Below, piece after piece: positions 1-6,361 of a stretch of DNA of 7,926 nt. Made by a program: the position numbers and the translations under genes. Source of the DNA: Candidatus Ratteibacteria bacterium (GTDB lineage: Bacteria; CAIJMQ01); assembly GCA_028715665.1 (NCBI GenBank), contig JAQURI010000066.1:1-7926 (forward strand), written 5' to 3'. Under the pieces are notes generated by a model. That model saw nothing but the letters and a program-made list of their open reading frames with translations, made no database searches and had not been told where the DNA came from. Each line of letters begins with the position of its first letter. Positions within the stretch are counted from its first letter, which is position 1.

Positions 1-978
1 GGGTTCGTAGTAGACAGCGAAGGCAAGAAGATGTCCAAGTCATTGGGCAACGTCACCAACCCGCAGGCAATAGTCGCAAGCCACGGCGCGGATATTCTGA
101 GGTTATGGGCCGTATCTTCGGACTGGACGAGCGACATAAGAATCGGAGAAGAAATATTAAAAAGATGCATTGAAGCTTACCGCAAAATCCGCAACACTGC
201 AAGATTCATACTTGGCAATCTATATGATTTCAAATATTCTAAAAATGCACTGCCGCAATCAAAATGGTTGAAGCTCGATAAATGGGCTCATAACAGATGT
301 CTATTGCTTCTTAAAAATGTAAAAGAAGCGTATGAAGATTTTCAATTCATAAAAGCATATCAACTGCTATATCAGTTCTCGAACGTCGATATGAGTTCGG
401 CTTATTTAGACATATTAAAAGACCGATTATATATTCTGCCGGCAGATTCTATCGAAAGACGTTCGGCTCAAACAGTAATGTATTTTATTCTTAAAACGCT
501 GACGCAACTTATAGCGCCGTTCATGTCTTTTACGGCGGAAGAAATCTGGCAAAACGGCGGTTTTGAAGAAAAGTCGGTATTTTTGACTAACCTGCCTAAG
601 GAGCAGAAAATTGATGAAGCATTGGAACAAAAATGGCAGAAAATATTTGCTTTGAGAGAAATAGTCCAAAAATCGCTGGAGGAAGCCCGGCAAAACGGAA
701 TGATAGGCGGTTCTTTGGAAGCAGAAGTGGTACTATACGCACAAGATTCGTACTTAAAATCACTCGGCGTTTCCAAAGAAGACCTGGCGACTATTTTTAT
801 AGTTTCCAGCGTTGAAATAGCGCCCAGTAAAGGCAAAGAATTGACAGCCGAAATCAAAAAAGCGCCCGGCGAAAAATGCGCGAGATGTTGGAAATGGGAT
901 AAAAATACGGACACAACAAGTCAACTTTGCCCGAGATGTGATACAATACTCAAAATAAAACGCGATTACACAGATTAA
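1..978 (+). CDS. ileS: Isoleucyl-tRNA synthetase, C-terminal part (5' end outside window)
   Basis: This is the class Ia synthetase that charges tRNA-Ile in the cytoplasm. The frame is open from base 1, so the gene is cut by the window edge and 325 residues are visible. The KMSKS signature (GKKMSKSLGN) is at bases 25-51, followed by the typical stretch GADILRLWAVSSDW and the helical anticodon-binding domain (SFTAEEIWQ at about 526-552). The C-terminus has a zinc-binding finger of the form C-x2-C-x13-C-x2-C at bases 877-939, the usual end of zinc-type IleS. The last residues after the finger (KRDYTD) are encoded by a repeat element that begins at about base 961, so the natural tail was probably altered by repeat insertion. 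The gene lies 93 nt upstream of the DksA-type gene. Identification is firm from the signature motifs and the domain order. Confidence 0.97.
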   Translation, partial: GFVVDSEGKKMSKSLGNVTNPQAIVASHGADILRLWAVSSDWTSDIRIGEEILKRCIEAYRKIRNTARFILGNLYDFKYSKNALPQSKWLKLDKWAHNRCLLLLKNVKEAYEDFQFIKAYQLLYQFSNVDMSSAYLDILKDRLYILPADSIERRSAQTVMYFILKTLTQLIAPFMSFTAEEIWQNGGFEEKSVFLTNLPKEQKIDEALEQKWQKIFALREIVQKSLEEARQNGMIGGSLEAEVVLYAQDSYLKSLGVSKEDLATIFIVSSVEIAPSKGKELTAEIKKAPGEKCARCWKWDKNTDTTSQLCPRCDTILKIKRDYTD

Positions 979-1050
979 AAAACACGATTGCACAGATGCA
1001 AGAAATCTCTTAATCGGTGTAATCATTTTCATTCGGAATCTGAGTAATCA
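964..1050. repeat. AATCTGTGTAATC-type inverted and direct repeats
   Basis: GATTACACAGATTAA (964-978) is the reverse complement of TTAATCGGTGTAATC (1010-1024) with one mismatch. A related copy, GATTGCACAGAT, lies at 986-997, and a further one, AATCTGAGTAATC, at 1038-1050. The outer pair could form a 15-bp AT-rich stem with a 31-nt loop. The left arm contains the ileS stop codon. The arrangement looks like a small dispersed intergenic repeat rather than a classical GC-rich terminator, although a role in 3'-end formation of the ileS transcript cannot be excluded. Confidence 0.75.
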
Positions 1051-1056
1051 TTTTTT

Positions 1057-1074
1057 AAGGAGGTAACGGACGTG
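1057..1074 (+). promoter_or_regulatory. Strong ribosome binding site deciding a GTG start
   Basis: AAGGAGGT at 1057-1064 is a near-perfect Shine-Dalgarno sequence, with 8 nt between GGAGG and the GTG at 1072-1074. It favours this GTG over the in-frame ATG at 1087, which would lie too far downstream. It is the only textbook-strength site I noticed ahead of a gene in this window; lspA and lgt show none. Confidence 0.85.
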
Positions 1075-1440
1075 AAAGCAAAAGACATGAAGTTTTTTAA
1101 ACAAATCTTGATTAAAGAAAAAGAAAGATTGTTCAAGGATTTGGACGAAAAAGAAAAAAATAATCTCGGCAAATCATTCAAGGACATTTCAGGCGAAGTC
1201 TCTTCGCATAAAATCCATATGGCTGATATTGCTTCCGACAACGCGGAAGAAAACACTTCCTTGGACCTCTTGTCTTCGGAAGAAAAACATCTCAAACAAA
1301 TACAAAACGCGCTGAAAAGAATAGAGAAGAAGAGTTACGGAATATGCACCAAATGCGGCAAAGAAATAAGCATGAAGAGATTAAAAGCAGTCCCATTCGC
1401 AGAACTATGCCTAAATTGTCAACAGACAGAGGAGCGGTAA
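1072..1440 (+). CDS. DksA/TraR-family C4 zinc-finger protein
   Basis: The 122-residue protein has an N-terminal lysine- and glutamate-rich helical half (about residues 1-85, a likely coiled coil) and a C-terminal C4 zinc finger C-x2-C-x17-C-x2-C (Cys92, 95, 113, 116) with the DksA-like context YGICTKCGKEISMKRLKAVP. DksA/TraR proteins bind in the secondary channel of RNA polymerase and modulate initiation, often together with ppGpp. The coiled-coil tip of E. coli DksA carries DxxDxA. The closest match here is D52-IAS-D56-N-A58, one residue longer, so DksA-like activity on polymerase is uncertain. It is shorter than E. coli DksA (151 aa) and resembles the short TraR/DksA proteins of many non-proteobacteria. 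Start GTG 1072 was chosen from the strong ribosome binding site. The 3' end overlaps lspA by 34 nt, suggesting coupled translation. Confidence 0.88.
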   Translation: MKAKDMKFFKQILIKEKERLFKDLDEKEKNNLGKSFKDISGEVSSHKIHMADIASDNAEENTSLDLLSSEEKHLKQIQNALKRIEKKSYGICTKCGKEISMKRLKAVPFAELCLNCQQTEER

Positions 1441-1883
1441 TAACAACCGCGGCGTTAATATTACTTTTTGACCAAATTTTAAAATTCCTCTTCTATAATA
1501 AGGCGCTTATAAAAGAAAACATTGCCCTTATTAAGGGCGTGTTATATATCGTTCCAGCATCACAAAATCCCGGCATAGCTTTTGGATTATTGCAAGGATA
1601 CGGAAGGTTTTTTGCCATTCCCGTTTTCATAATCATCTCTTTAATCGTGTTTTTATATTTGAAACCGAATTGTAAAAAACCCATTTTACAATGGGGACTT
1701 TTGCTGATATTAGCCGGCGCTTTAAGCAACCTCATAGACCGCATAATCCATGGGTGGGTGATAGATTATCTTCTACTCAACAAATTCCCCTACTCCTTCA
1801 ACATCGCGGACACATCGATACTGACAGGAGTAGGATTAATAATCATAGACATTGTAAAATGTAAAAAGCAAATATTAAAATGA
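1407..1883 (+). CDS. lspA: Lipoprotein signal peptidase (signal peptidase II)
   Basis: This inner-membrane aspartic peptidase removes the signal peptide of prolipoproteins after Lgt has acted. From the ATG at 1407 the protein is 158 residues, the usual family size. Visible motifs are FDQILK in the first membrane segment (residues 21-26), the NPGIAFG box (54-60), AGALSNLIDRIIHGWVIDY (103-121) and FNIADTSI (131-138). The catalytic aspartates are expected to be D120 and D135. Four hydrophobic segments lie at about 11-30, 67-85, 95-112 and 136-150. The frame stays open further upstream inside the zinc-finger gene, but the extra residues are charged and are a shadow of that gene, so ATG 1407 is preferred. 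TTG 1416 is a weaker alternative. No Shine-Dalgarno sequence precedes ATG 1407, so translation is probably coupled to the upstream gene. Confidence 0.95.
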   Translation: MPKLSTDRGAVITTAALILLFDQILKFLFYNKALIKENIALIKGVLYIVPASQNPGIAFGLLQGYGRFFAIPVFIIISLIVFLYLKPNCKKPILQWGLLLILAGALSNLIDRIIHGWVIDYLLLNKFPYSFNIADTSILTGVGLIIIDIVKCKKQILK

Positions 1884-1894
1884 CATATCACCCC

Positions 1895-2062
1895 TAGAAA
1901 TTCGGCACCCTGAAATTTCGTAGAAATTTCGGGTACTTTAGTCCCGGGAATCTTTTAGATTCCTCGGGGAGAATTTCAGGGACCAAGTCCTCGGAATCTT
2001 TCCCCGTGGAATGCAAAGCATTCCCGGGACTTTAGTCCTCGCAATTTTTCAAATTGCAGAGG
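1895..2062. repeat. Array of small hairpins with about 47-bp spacing
   Basis: This block fills most of the 267-nt gap between lspA and lgt. Clear stem-loops are 1909-1933 (GAAATTTC/GAAATTTC, 3-nt loop GTA), 1943-1968 (GGAATCT/AGATTCC, 3-nt loop), 2003-2028 (GGAATGC, loop AAA, GCATTCC) and 2037-2062 (GCAATTT, loop TTC, AAATTGC). The last three also have an outer clamp of about 4 bp (CCCG/CGGG, or CCTC/GAGG in the last) separated from the inner stem by a single bulged base. Between the hairpins a linker recurs: ACTTTAGTCC, ACCAAGTCC and ACTTTAGTCC, with AGTCC at 1940, 1986 and 2034. The inner stems differ in sequence while clamp and linker are kept, so the structure rather than the sequence looks conserved. 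Frames opening here are low-complexity shadows, not genes. Confidence 0.8.
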
Positions 2063-2110
2063 GTCAAGATTCCAGAGGGAAATTCAAAATTGTTAATTTG
2101 GTATATATTT

Positions 2111-2138
2111 TTGATTTTTGCTATTTGATTTTTGATAT
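2111..2138. repeat. 14-bp tandem repeat upstream of lgt
   Basis: TTGATTTTTGCTAT (2111-2124) is followed at once by TTGATTTTTGATAT (2125-2138), with one mismatch. It is AT-rich and ends 12 nt before the lgt start codon. No Shine-Dalgarno sequence is visible between it and lgt. It may belong to a dispersed AT-rich repeat family or may simply be simple sequence. Confidence 0.6.
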
Positions 2139-2150
2139 TTCTTTAAAATC

Positions 2151-2945
2151 ATGTATCCCATACTTTTTAGAATCGGCCGGTTCGAAATTTATTCATACGG
2201 CGTTTTGGTTGCAATAGCTTTCTATATAAGTTTATTTCTTTTAATAAAGGATGTCCGCCGTCAAAAAACCGACGTGCATGCAAAAAAAGAAAATATAGAT
2301 TCTTCAACAATATTGGATATTGCCTTTTGGATCATTATTTCCGGGATTTTGGGCGGCAAACTCGCTTATATCATCGTCAATCCGTCGCTTTATATCCAAA
2401 ACCCTTTAGACGCAAGTTTGTGGCGGGGCGGGTTCATCTTTTACGGGGGGCTGTTCCTGTCACTGGTAGCGGTTTTCATATACACGAAGAAGAAAAAAAT
2501 ATCCTTCTTATCGATTGCCGATTTATTCGTTCCTTATGCCGCTTTGGGAGAAGCAATAGGCAGAATCGGCTGTTTCCTAAACGGCTGCTGCTACGGCAAA
2601 CCTACGGCCCTGCCCATAGGAAAAGTATTCGCTATAAACTCTCCGGCATTTTATCATTACGGTGCCCTGCCGCTTCATCCCGCACAATTATATTCCTCTG
2701 TTTTTTTATTCATACTCTTTTTGGTCCTAAAAAAAATAAAAACCAACCAAAAATTTTCGGGAGAAACGCTCCTTTTCTACCTCATCTTATATCCTGCTTT
2801 CAGGTTTTTGCTCGATTTTTTAAGAGGAGACAGTTTGGGAATAATTTTTTACGGTTTGACGCTTTTCCAGGTTATATGCGCAGGGATAGTCTTTATATCT
2901 CTGGTAATCTTAATCTTGAAAAAAATAAGCGAAAAAAGCGGTTAG
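2151..2945 (+). CDS. lgt: Prolipoprotein diacylglyceryl transferase
   Basis: Lgt is the inner-membrane enzyme that transfers a diacylglyceryl group from phosphatidylglycerol to the lipobox cysteine, the first step of lipoprotein maturation. The 264-residue protein starts MYPILFRIGRFEIYSYG, the usual family start, and has about seven hydrophobic segments. The Lgt signature GRIGCFLNGCCYG is at residues 137-149, with R138 matching the essential E. coli R143. HPAQLY is at 176-181 and FRFLLDFLRGD at 217-227. E. coli H103 in the FHGG motif is Y98 here (FYGG), and the signature contains three cysteines (141, 146, 147) where E. coli has Asn, Glu and Leu. From memory both variants also occur in other non-enterobacterial Lgt proteins. 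The start has no clear ribosome binding site, and the stop codon lies at the edge of the heptad repeat. Together with lspA it gives two steps of one pathway. Confidence 0.96.
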   Translation: MYPILFRIGRFEIYSYGVLVAIAFYISLFLLIKDVRRQKTDVHAKKENIDSSTILDIAFWIIISGILGGKLAYIIVNPSLYIQNPLDASLWRGGFIFYGGLFLSLVAVFIYTKKKKISFLSIADLFVPYAALGEAIGRIGCFLNGCCYGKPTALPIGKVFAINSPAFYHYGALPLHPAQLYSSVFLFILFLVLKKIKTNQKFSGETLLFYLILYPAFRFLLDFLRGDSLGIIFYGLTLFQVICAGIVFISLVILILKKISEKSG

Positions 2946-3011
2946 TGTTGAGTGGTGTTTTACTTACCACTTACCACTTACCACTAATCACTGACCACTT
3001 ATCACTAAATT
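2942..3011. repeat. CTTACCA heptad array between convergent genes
   Basis: Six heptads run from 2963 to 3004: CTTACCA three times, then CTAATCA, CTGACCA and CTTATCA. To the left, TTAGTGTTGAGTGGT (2942-2956) is the reverse complement of ACCACTTACCACTAA (2973-2987) in 13 of 15 positions, so inverted heptads flank a 16-nt loop and a stem can form in more than one register. The lgt stop codon (2943-2945) and the stop codon of the facing glycosidase (2988-2990 on the minus strand) both lie inside. The hairpin might act as a two-way 3' end, but it has no strong U-tract, so I call it a repeat only. Confidence 0.75.
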
Positions 3012-4325
3012 AGTTACCTTAACCACCGGCTGCAAATACCATCTGACTAAGGTCTTAAGATAAGGATGCTCACAGATAAACGAAGCAATTTGAGGGCTCA
3101 CTTTATAATATGCCGCAACGAATATTCTTCCGAAGGAATTATCCATAAGATATTCGTCTCTGAACCGGGACAGGACTTTCACTTCTTTTGCCATGGGCGT
3201 TCCGTAACAGGCAGTCGCTATGAAACAACTCTTAACGGCAGAAGAGCTTCCGCCATCCGAACCCTCATCATTACCATCATTTTCATCCTCATTAACGGCA
3301 AGATATTCTTTTAACCAAACTAAGGCAGGTCTTTCGGTGCCGTCGGCTCTTATAAGATACGCATCCTCTTTCCATATCTTACCTTCCATATATCCCCACA
3401 ATGTCATACCTTTTACGGCAGAATGCTCCCAAAAAAGAGGAAAAATCCTCTCGTATTCTTCCTGTTGAGTTGTATCATCGAATATATCTACATCAAATTC
3501 AGATATGTATATCGGTAATCCCGGTGCAGAAAGTCTGTCCAAATTGTTTAGCAGAGCATTCGAAGAAACACCCTCGAATTCAAAATAATGGGACTGGATG
3601 CCTACGCCGTCTATTAAATCCCTATCTTTTAATAGATTGATGATTTGCAGATATTCGGTAGCATTACTATCGTCATTAAGAATGTTATATTCGTTCAACA
3701 GCAATTTCGCATTGGGACAATACTGCCTTGCCTTTTCAAAACACCAAAGGACCCAATCCCATCCCGTAGAACCGTCTCCGCCCAACGCATCTTTATATGA
3801 AGGCGGCGCATGCAAGGGCTCATTAACGACATCTATAAAATCTGTGTCGGGATACCTCTCGCCGAAAAGGCGTATCCATTCTTCCACTTCTGCCCTCTGC
3901 TCTTCCGGAGAAAGCGACTTAATCCAGCCGGGCTCGGCGGAAGGCAACGCTTTTATCAGGTCGTATTCGTTTGAAGAAAGTGAATCTATCCAGTCCGGTT
4001 CCTGTTGCCCCCACACAAAAGCGTGCTGCTTAAAAGGGAAATTTTCTTTTCTTGCATAATCATAAGCCTCGTCTAACCCGCTCCAATCCATAACATCCCT
4101 GACAATTTCGACTTCGCCCCATTTACCCAAATCCTCGACAGTTACTTGGTTCCAATAAACGTCAAAATTCGACGGTATGGTAAAACCGGCATTAAAACCC
4201 ATGGCGATATTACCCAAAAATTTATCATGACCGTCCGCCAAAGCGGCCCTCGCATAGATATGGCCTGTAAAACCCAGATTTAAATTCAGAGTAAATATAA
4301 AAAGCCAAACGTTAAATTTTCTCAT
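2988..4325 (-). CDS. Secreted GH10 glycosidase (probable endo-1,4-beta-xylanase) with CFI-type C-terminal domain
   Basis: The 445-residue protein begins with a signal peptide (MRKFNVWLFIFTLNLNLGF, likely cleaved near residues 26-30). The GH10 TIM barrel covers about 35-343. Visible barrel motifs are GKWGEVE (68-74), HAFVWGQQ (101-108), DVVNEPLH (165-172) with acid/base E169, GIQSHY (242-247), YISEFDV (273-279) with nucleophile E276, and TLWGY (308-312). GH10 enzymes cut beta-1,4-xylan with retention of configuration; the exact substrate here is not shown. Two residues depart from the classical pattern: the His of VWH is Gly, and the Asn of PEN is Asp (VED). An acidic, Gly-rich linker (344-362) leads to the shared tail from C367 to the end. 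The last residues (SGQ) are encoded by the heptad repeat. It lies 62 nt downstream of the larger GH10 gene on the same strand. Confidence 0.93.
   Translation of the reverse strand: MRKFNVWLFIFTLNLNLGFTGHIYARAALADGHDKFLGNIAMGFNAGFTIPSNFDVYWNQVTVEDLGKWGEVEIVRDVMDWSGLDEAYDYARKENFPFKQHAFVWGQQEPDWIDSLSSNEYDLIKALPSAEPGWIKSLSPEEQRAEVEEWIRLFGERYPDTDFIDVVNEPLHAPPSYKDALGGDGSTGWDWVLWCFEKARQYCPNAKLLLNEYNILNDDSNATEYLQIINLLKDRDLIDGVGIQSHYFEFEGVSSNALLNNLDRLSAPGLPIYISEFDVDIFDDTTQQEEYERIFPLFWEHSAVKGMTLWGYMEGKIWKEDAYLIRADGTERPALVWLKEYLAVNEDENDGNDEGSDGGSSSAVKSCFIATACYGTPMAKEVKVLSRFRDEYLMDNSFGRIFVAAYYKVSPQIASFICEHPYLKTLVRWYLQPVVKVTNLVISGQ
3085..3229 (-). repeat. CFI-box DNA repeat, copy 1 (shorter GH10 gene)
   Basis: This 145-bp segment encodes the first half of the C-terminal domain (CFIATACYG through YYKVSPQIAS). 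My hand alignment finds 11 mismatches to copy 2 (4476-4620) and 12 to copy 3 (6465-6609), without gaps. The flanking coding sequence is clearly less similar. Confidence 0.85.
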
Positions 4326-4387
4326 TTTCCGTTTATGTTCGTTTTTGCGGGTTGTCCGTTTATCGGAATATAGACGTCTTGTAATTA
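4326..4387 (-). other. 62-nt spacer between the two GH10 genes
   Basis: The spacer carries a 9-bp direct repeat, TCCGTTTAT on the plus strand at 4328-4336 and 4355-4363. The second copy overlaps a 4-bp inverted repeat (TCCG/CGGA, 4355-4367). On the coding strand the weak site CGGAAA lies just before the ATG at 4325. I see no convincing promoter or terminator, so the two genes are probably cotranscribed. Confidence 0.4.
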
Positions 4388-6352
4388 CTAAAAGAATTTA
4401 TCTATACACTTGACTACAGGCTTTAACGACAATCTAACTACACTCTTAAGACAAGGGTTTTCAGAAATATAAGAGGCAATTTGAGGGCTCACTTTATAAT
4501 ATGCCGAAACGAATATTCTTCCGAAGGAATTATCCATAAGATATTCGTCTCTAAATTCGGATAGAACTTTCACTTCTTTCGCCATGGGCGTCCCGTAACA
4601 GGCCGTCGCAATGAAACAACCGGAGGAGATTGTGGCCGCGCTGTCACCGCCGCCGCCACTGCCGCCATTGCCGCCGTCTTCCCCCTCATCTTCATCATCA
4701 CCGCCATCTTCGCCGTCATCCGCCAAAGTAGTAACTCTGATAGTATTAGAATAATCCGTCTCATTGCCGTAATTATCTACAGTAACAATCCAGTAATAAT
4801 AAGTAGTCCCGGCAGCAAGGGTCTTGTTTTGATAAAAATTATTCGTTATAAGTGTATCGTTGATTTTTGCTTTTGTTCCCGTAAGTGAATCGCTTCTGTA
4901 AATGTTATATCCCGCTAATAGAGAGCTGTCGACGGTATTCCATCTTAAGAATACATACGTCCGTCCAGTTGTTGCCGTAAAACCGGTGGGAATTTCCACA
5001 ATAGATGCTCCCGCGGCTGCCGTTACTATAACGGAAAAGTTCCCTTCCCCGTCATCGGCGTCAACATAAGTTGCAGTCACGGTATCTCCGCTTTTAACGC
5101 GAAGGATTCCGTTCGGCGAAGAAGTATATTCCTTCAACCACGTTAAAGCGGGGCGTTCGGTTTCGTCTGTCCTTATTAAATACCCGTTCGCCAGCCACAT
5201 CGTCCCCTGTATGTAACCCCAAAGCGTAATACCTCCAATAGATGGGTGTTCCCAAAAAACAGAGAATTTCTGCTGATACATATTCAATTGTTGAGCATCA
5301 TCGGCAAGAACTACATCCAGTTCCGTAATGTATACAGGCAATCCTGTCGCGGCGAGTTTATCTAAATTGTTGCTTACAGTGGTCATATTTGCCGATTGTA
5401 AATTATGGCATTGATGTCCTATGCCGTCTATTAAACCCCTGTCCTTCAGCAAATTTATTATTTCCAGATAATCGTCTATCGAAGTCCATCCTTCCAAAAC
5501 ATTGTATTCATTTATATGCAATTTTGCATTGGGACAATATTGTCTTGCTTTCTGGAAAGACCAAATGACCCAATCCCAGTCCGTATCACCATAGCCCGTC
5601 TGGACATCCAACGCGTCCTTATAAGAAGGAGGCGCATGCAACGGCTCATTAACGACATCTATAAAATCTATGTCGGGATATCTCTCGCCGCAAAGGCGTA
5701 TCCATTCCTCCACTTCCTCCCTTTGTTCATCCAAAGAAAGCGCTCCCAGCCATTTTGGTTCGATATTCAAACTCTTTAAGTAAAGAAGCTGCCAATCTAC
5801 GCTCCCGTCCGAAGAATGCGAGAGCATCCAGCCGGGCTGCTGTTGTCCCCAAACGAAAGTATGCAATCTAAAAGGCAGTCCCTTTTCTTTTGCGTAATCG
5901 TACATCAGGTCCAACTGCTCCCACTGCATTACATCCCTGGTTGCCTCGACACAGCCCCACTTACCCGCATTCTCCGGCGATACCTGGTTCCAGTAATCGC
6001 CAAAATTAGAAGGGATGCTATATCCGTTTCCTATTATGTTGCCTAAAAATTTATTTGTTAACTTTATGGAACCGGTAAAAATACCCGTGGAATCGCCTGT
6101 TTCGGTCAAGGTGACGACTTTGGGCGTAAAATATTCTATGTCAGACGTAACCTCTACGGTCACAGTATCAGGATTATCTTTATCTAAATCCAAATCGCTG
6201 TCTTCGACGGTAATAGTTGCCGATGCCGGAGCAAGATAATAATCCGTATCCAACCGGATAGTGCCTTTGGAGGTTTGGGCAAAAATAGAAGGGGGATATA
6301 GTATTAAGGTAAAAACGAAACTTATTAAAAAATAAACATTGAACTTCTTCAC
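4388..6352 (-). CDS. Multidomain secreted GH10 glycosidase: split beta-sandwich, GH10, Fn3 and CFI-type tail
   Basis: The 654-residue protein has a signal peptide (MKKFNVYFLISFVFTLIL, likely cut after residue 25). A beta-sandwich part A follows (29-97, ending TLTETGDSTGIFTGSI), then the GH10 barrel (about 99-410), part B (414-450, NGILRVKSGDTVTATYVDADD), an Fn3 domain (453-543), an acidic Gly-rich linker (544-577) and the shared tail from C579. Barrel motifs are SPENAGKWG (125-133), HTFVWGQQ (164-171), DVVNEPLH (232-239) with acid/base E236, and YITELDV (341-347) with nucleophile E344. Xylanase activity is the family expectation, not shown here. The start is GTG at 6352, chosen because it gives a full signal peptide and sits 9 nt after the upstream stop with AAAAGAAG just ahead. 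The barrel is paralogous to that of the downstream gene, and the sandwich, Fn3 and tail to those of the upstream gene. Confidence 0.94.
   Translation of the reverse strand: MKKFNVYFLISFVFTLILYPPSIFAQTSKGTIRLDTDYYLAPASATITVEDSDLDLDKDNPDTVTVEVTSDIEYFTPKVVTLTETGDSTGIFTGSIKLTNKFLGNIIGNGYSIPSNFGDYWNQVSPENAGKWGCVEATRDVMQWEQLDLMYDYAKEKGLPFRLHTFVWGQQQPGWMLSHSSDGSVDWQLLYLKSLNIEPKWLGALSLDEQREEVEEWIRLCGERYPDIDFIDVVNEPLHAPPSYKDALDVQTGYGDTDWDWVIWSFQKARQYCPNAKLHINEYNVLEGWTSIDDYLEIINLLKDRGLIDGIGHQCHNLQSANMTTVSNNLDKLAATGLPVYITELDVVLADDAQQLNMYQQKFSVFWEHPSIGGITLWGYIQGTMWLANGYLIRTDETERPALTWLKEYTSSPNGILRVKSGDTVTATYVDADDGEGNFSVIVTAAAGASIVEIPTGFTATTGRTYVFLRWNTVDSSLLAGYNIYRSDSLTGTKAKINDTLITNNFYQNKTLAAGTTYYYWIVTVDNYGNETDYSNTIRVTTLADDGEDGGDDEDEGEDGGNGGSGGGGDSAATISSGCFIATACYGTPMAKEVKVLSEFRDEYLMDNSFGRIFVSAYYKVSPQIASYISENPCLKSVVRLSLKPVVKCIDKFF
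4476..4620 (-). repeat. CFI-box DNA repeat, copy 2 (multidomain GH10 gene)
   Basis: This is the same 145-bp coding segment as 3085-3229 and 6465-6609. It aligns without gaps and differs from copy 1 at 11 positions by hand count, several of them synonymous. Confidence 0.85.
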
Positions 6353-6361
6353 ACTTCTTTT

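Noticed and set aside
468..914. Open frame of 148 codons on the minus strand inside ileS
   Set aside because: It lies fully opposite the well-identified ileS frame, has no family motif or ribosome binding site, and is a shadow.
1909..2062. CRISPR array or riboswitch between lspA and lgt
   Set aside because: The periodic units are palindromes with differing stems and short linkers, not identical repeats with unique spacers, and no known riboswitch core was recognised.
2011..2217. Possible small protein between lspA and lgt
   Set aside because: It starts inside a hairpin loop of the repeat array and runs into lgt in another frame, with no ribosome binding site or recognisable domain.
2943..2987. 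Rho-independent bidirectional terminator
   Set aside because: The stem has mismatches and no U-rich tract on either side, and the sequence is better explained by inverted heptads.
2327..3013. Open frame of 228 codons on the plus strand overlapping lgt
   Set aside because: It is a frame-shifted shadow of lgt with an Arg/Phe-rich, non-membrane translation. The lgt frame has the family signature.
3598..4059. Open frame of 153 codons on the plus strand inside the shorter GH10 gene
   Set aside because: It is antisense to the GH10 active-site region. Its Ser/Pro-rich translation is typical of an antisense shadow.
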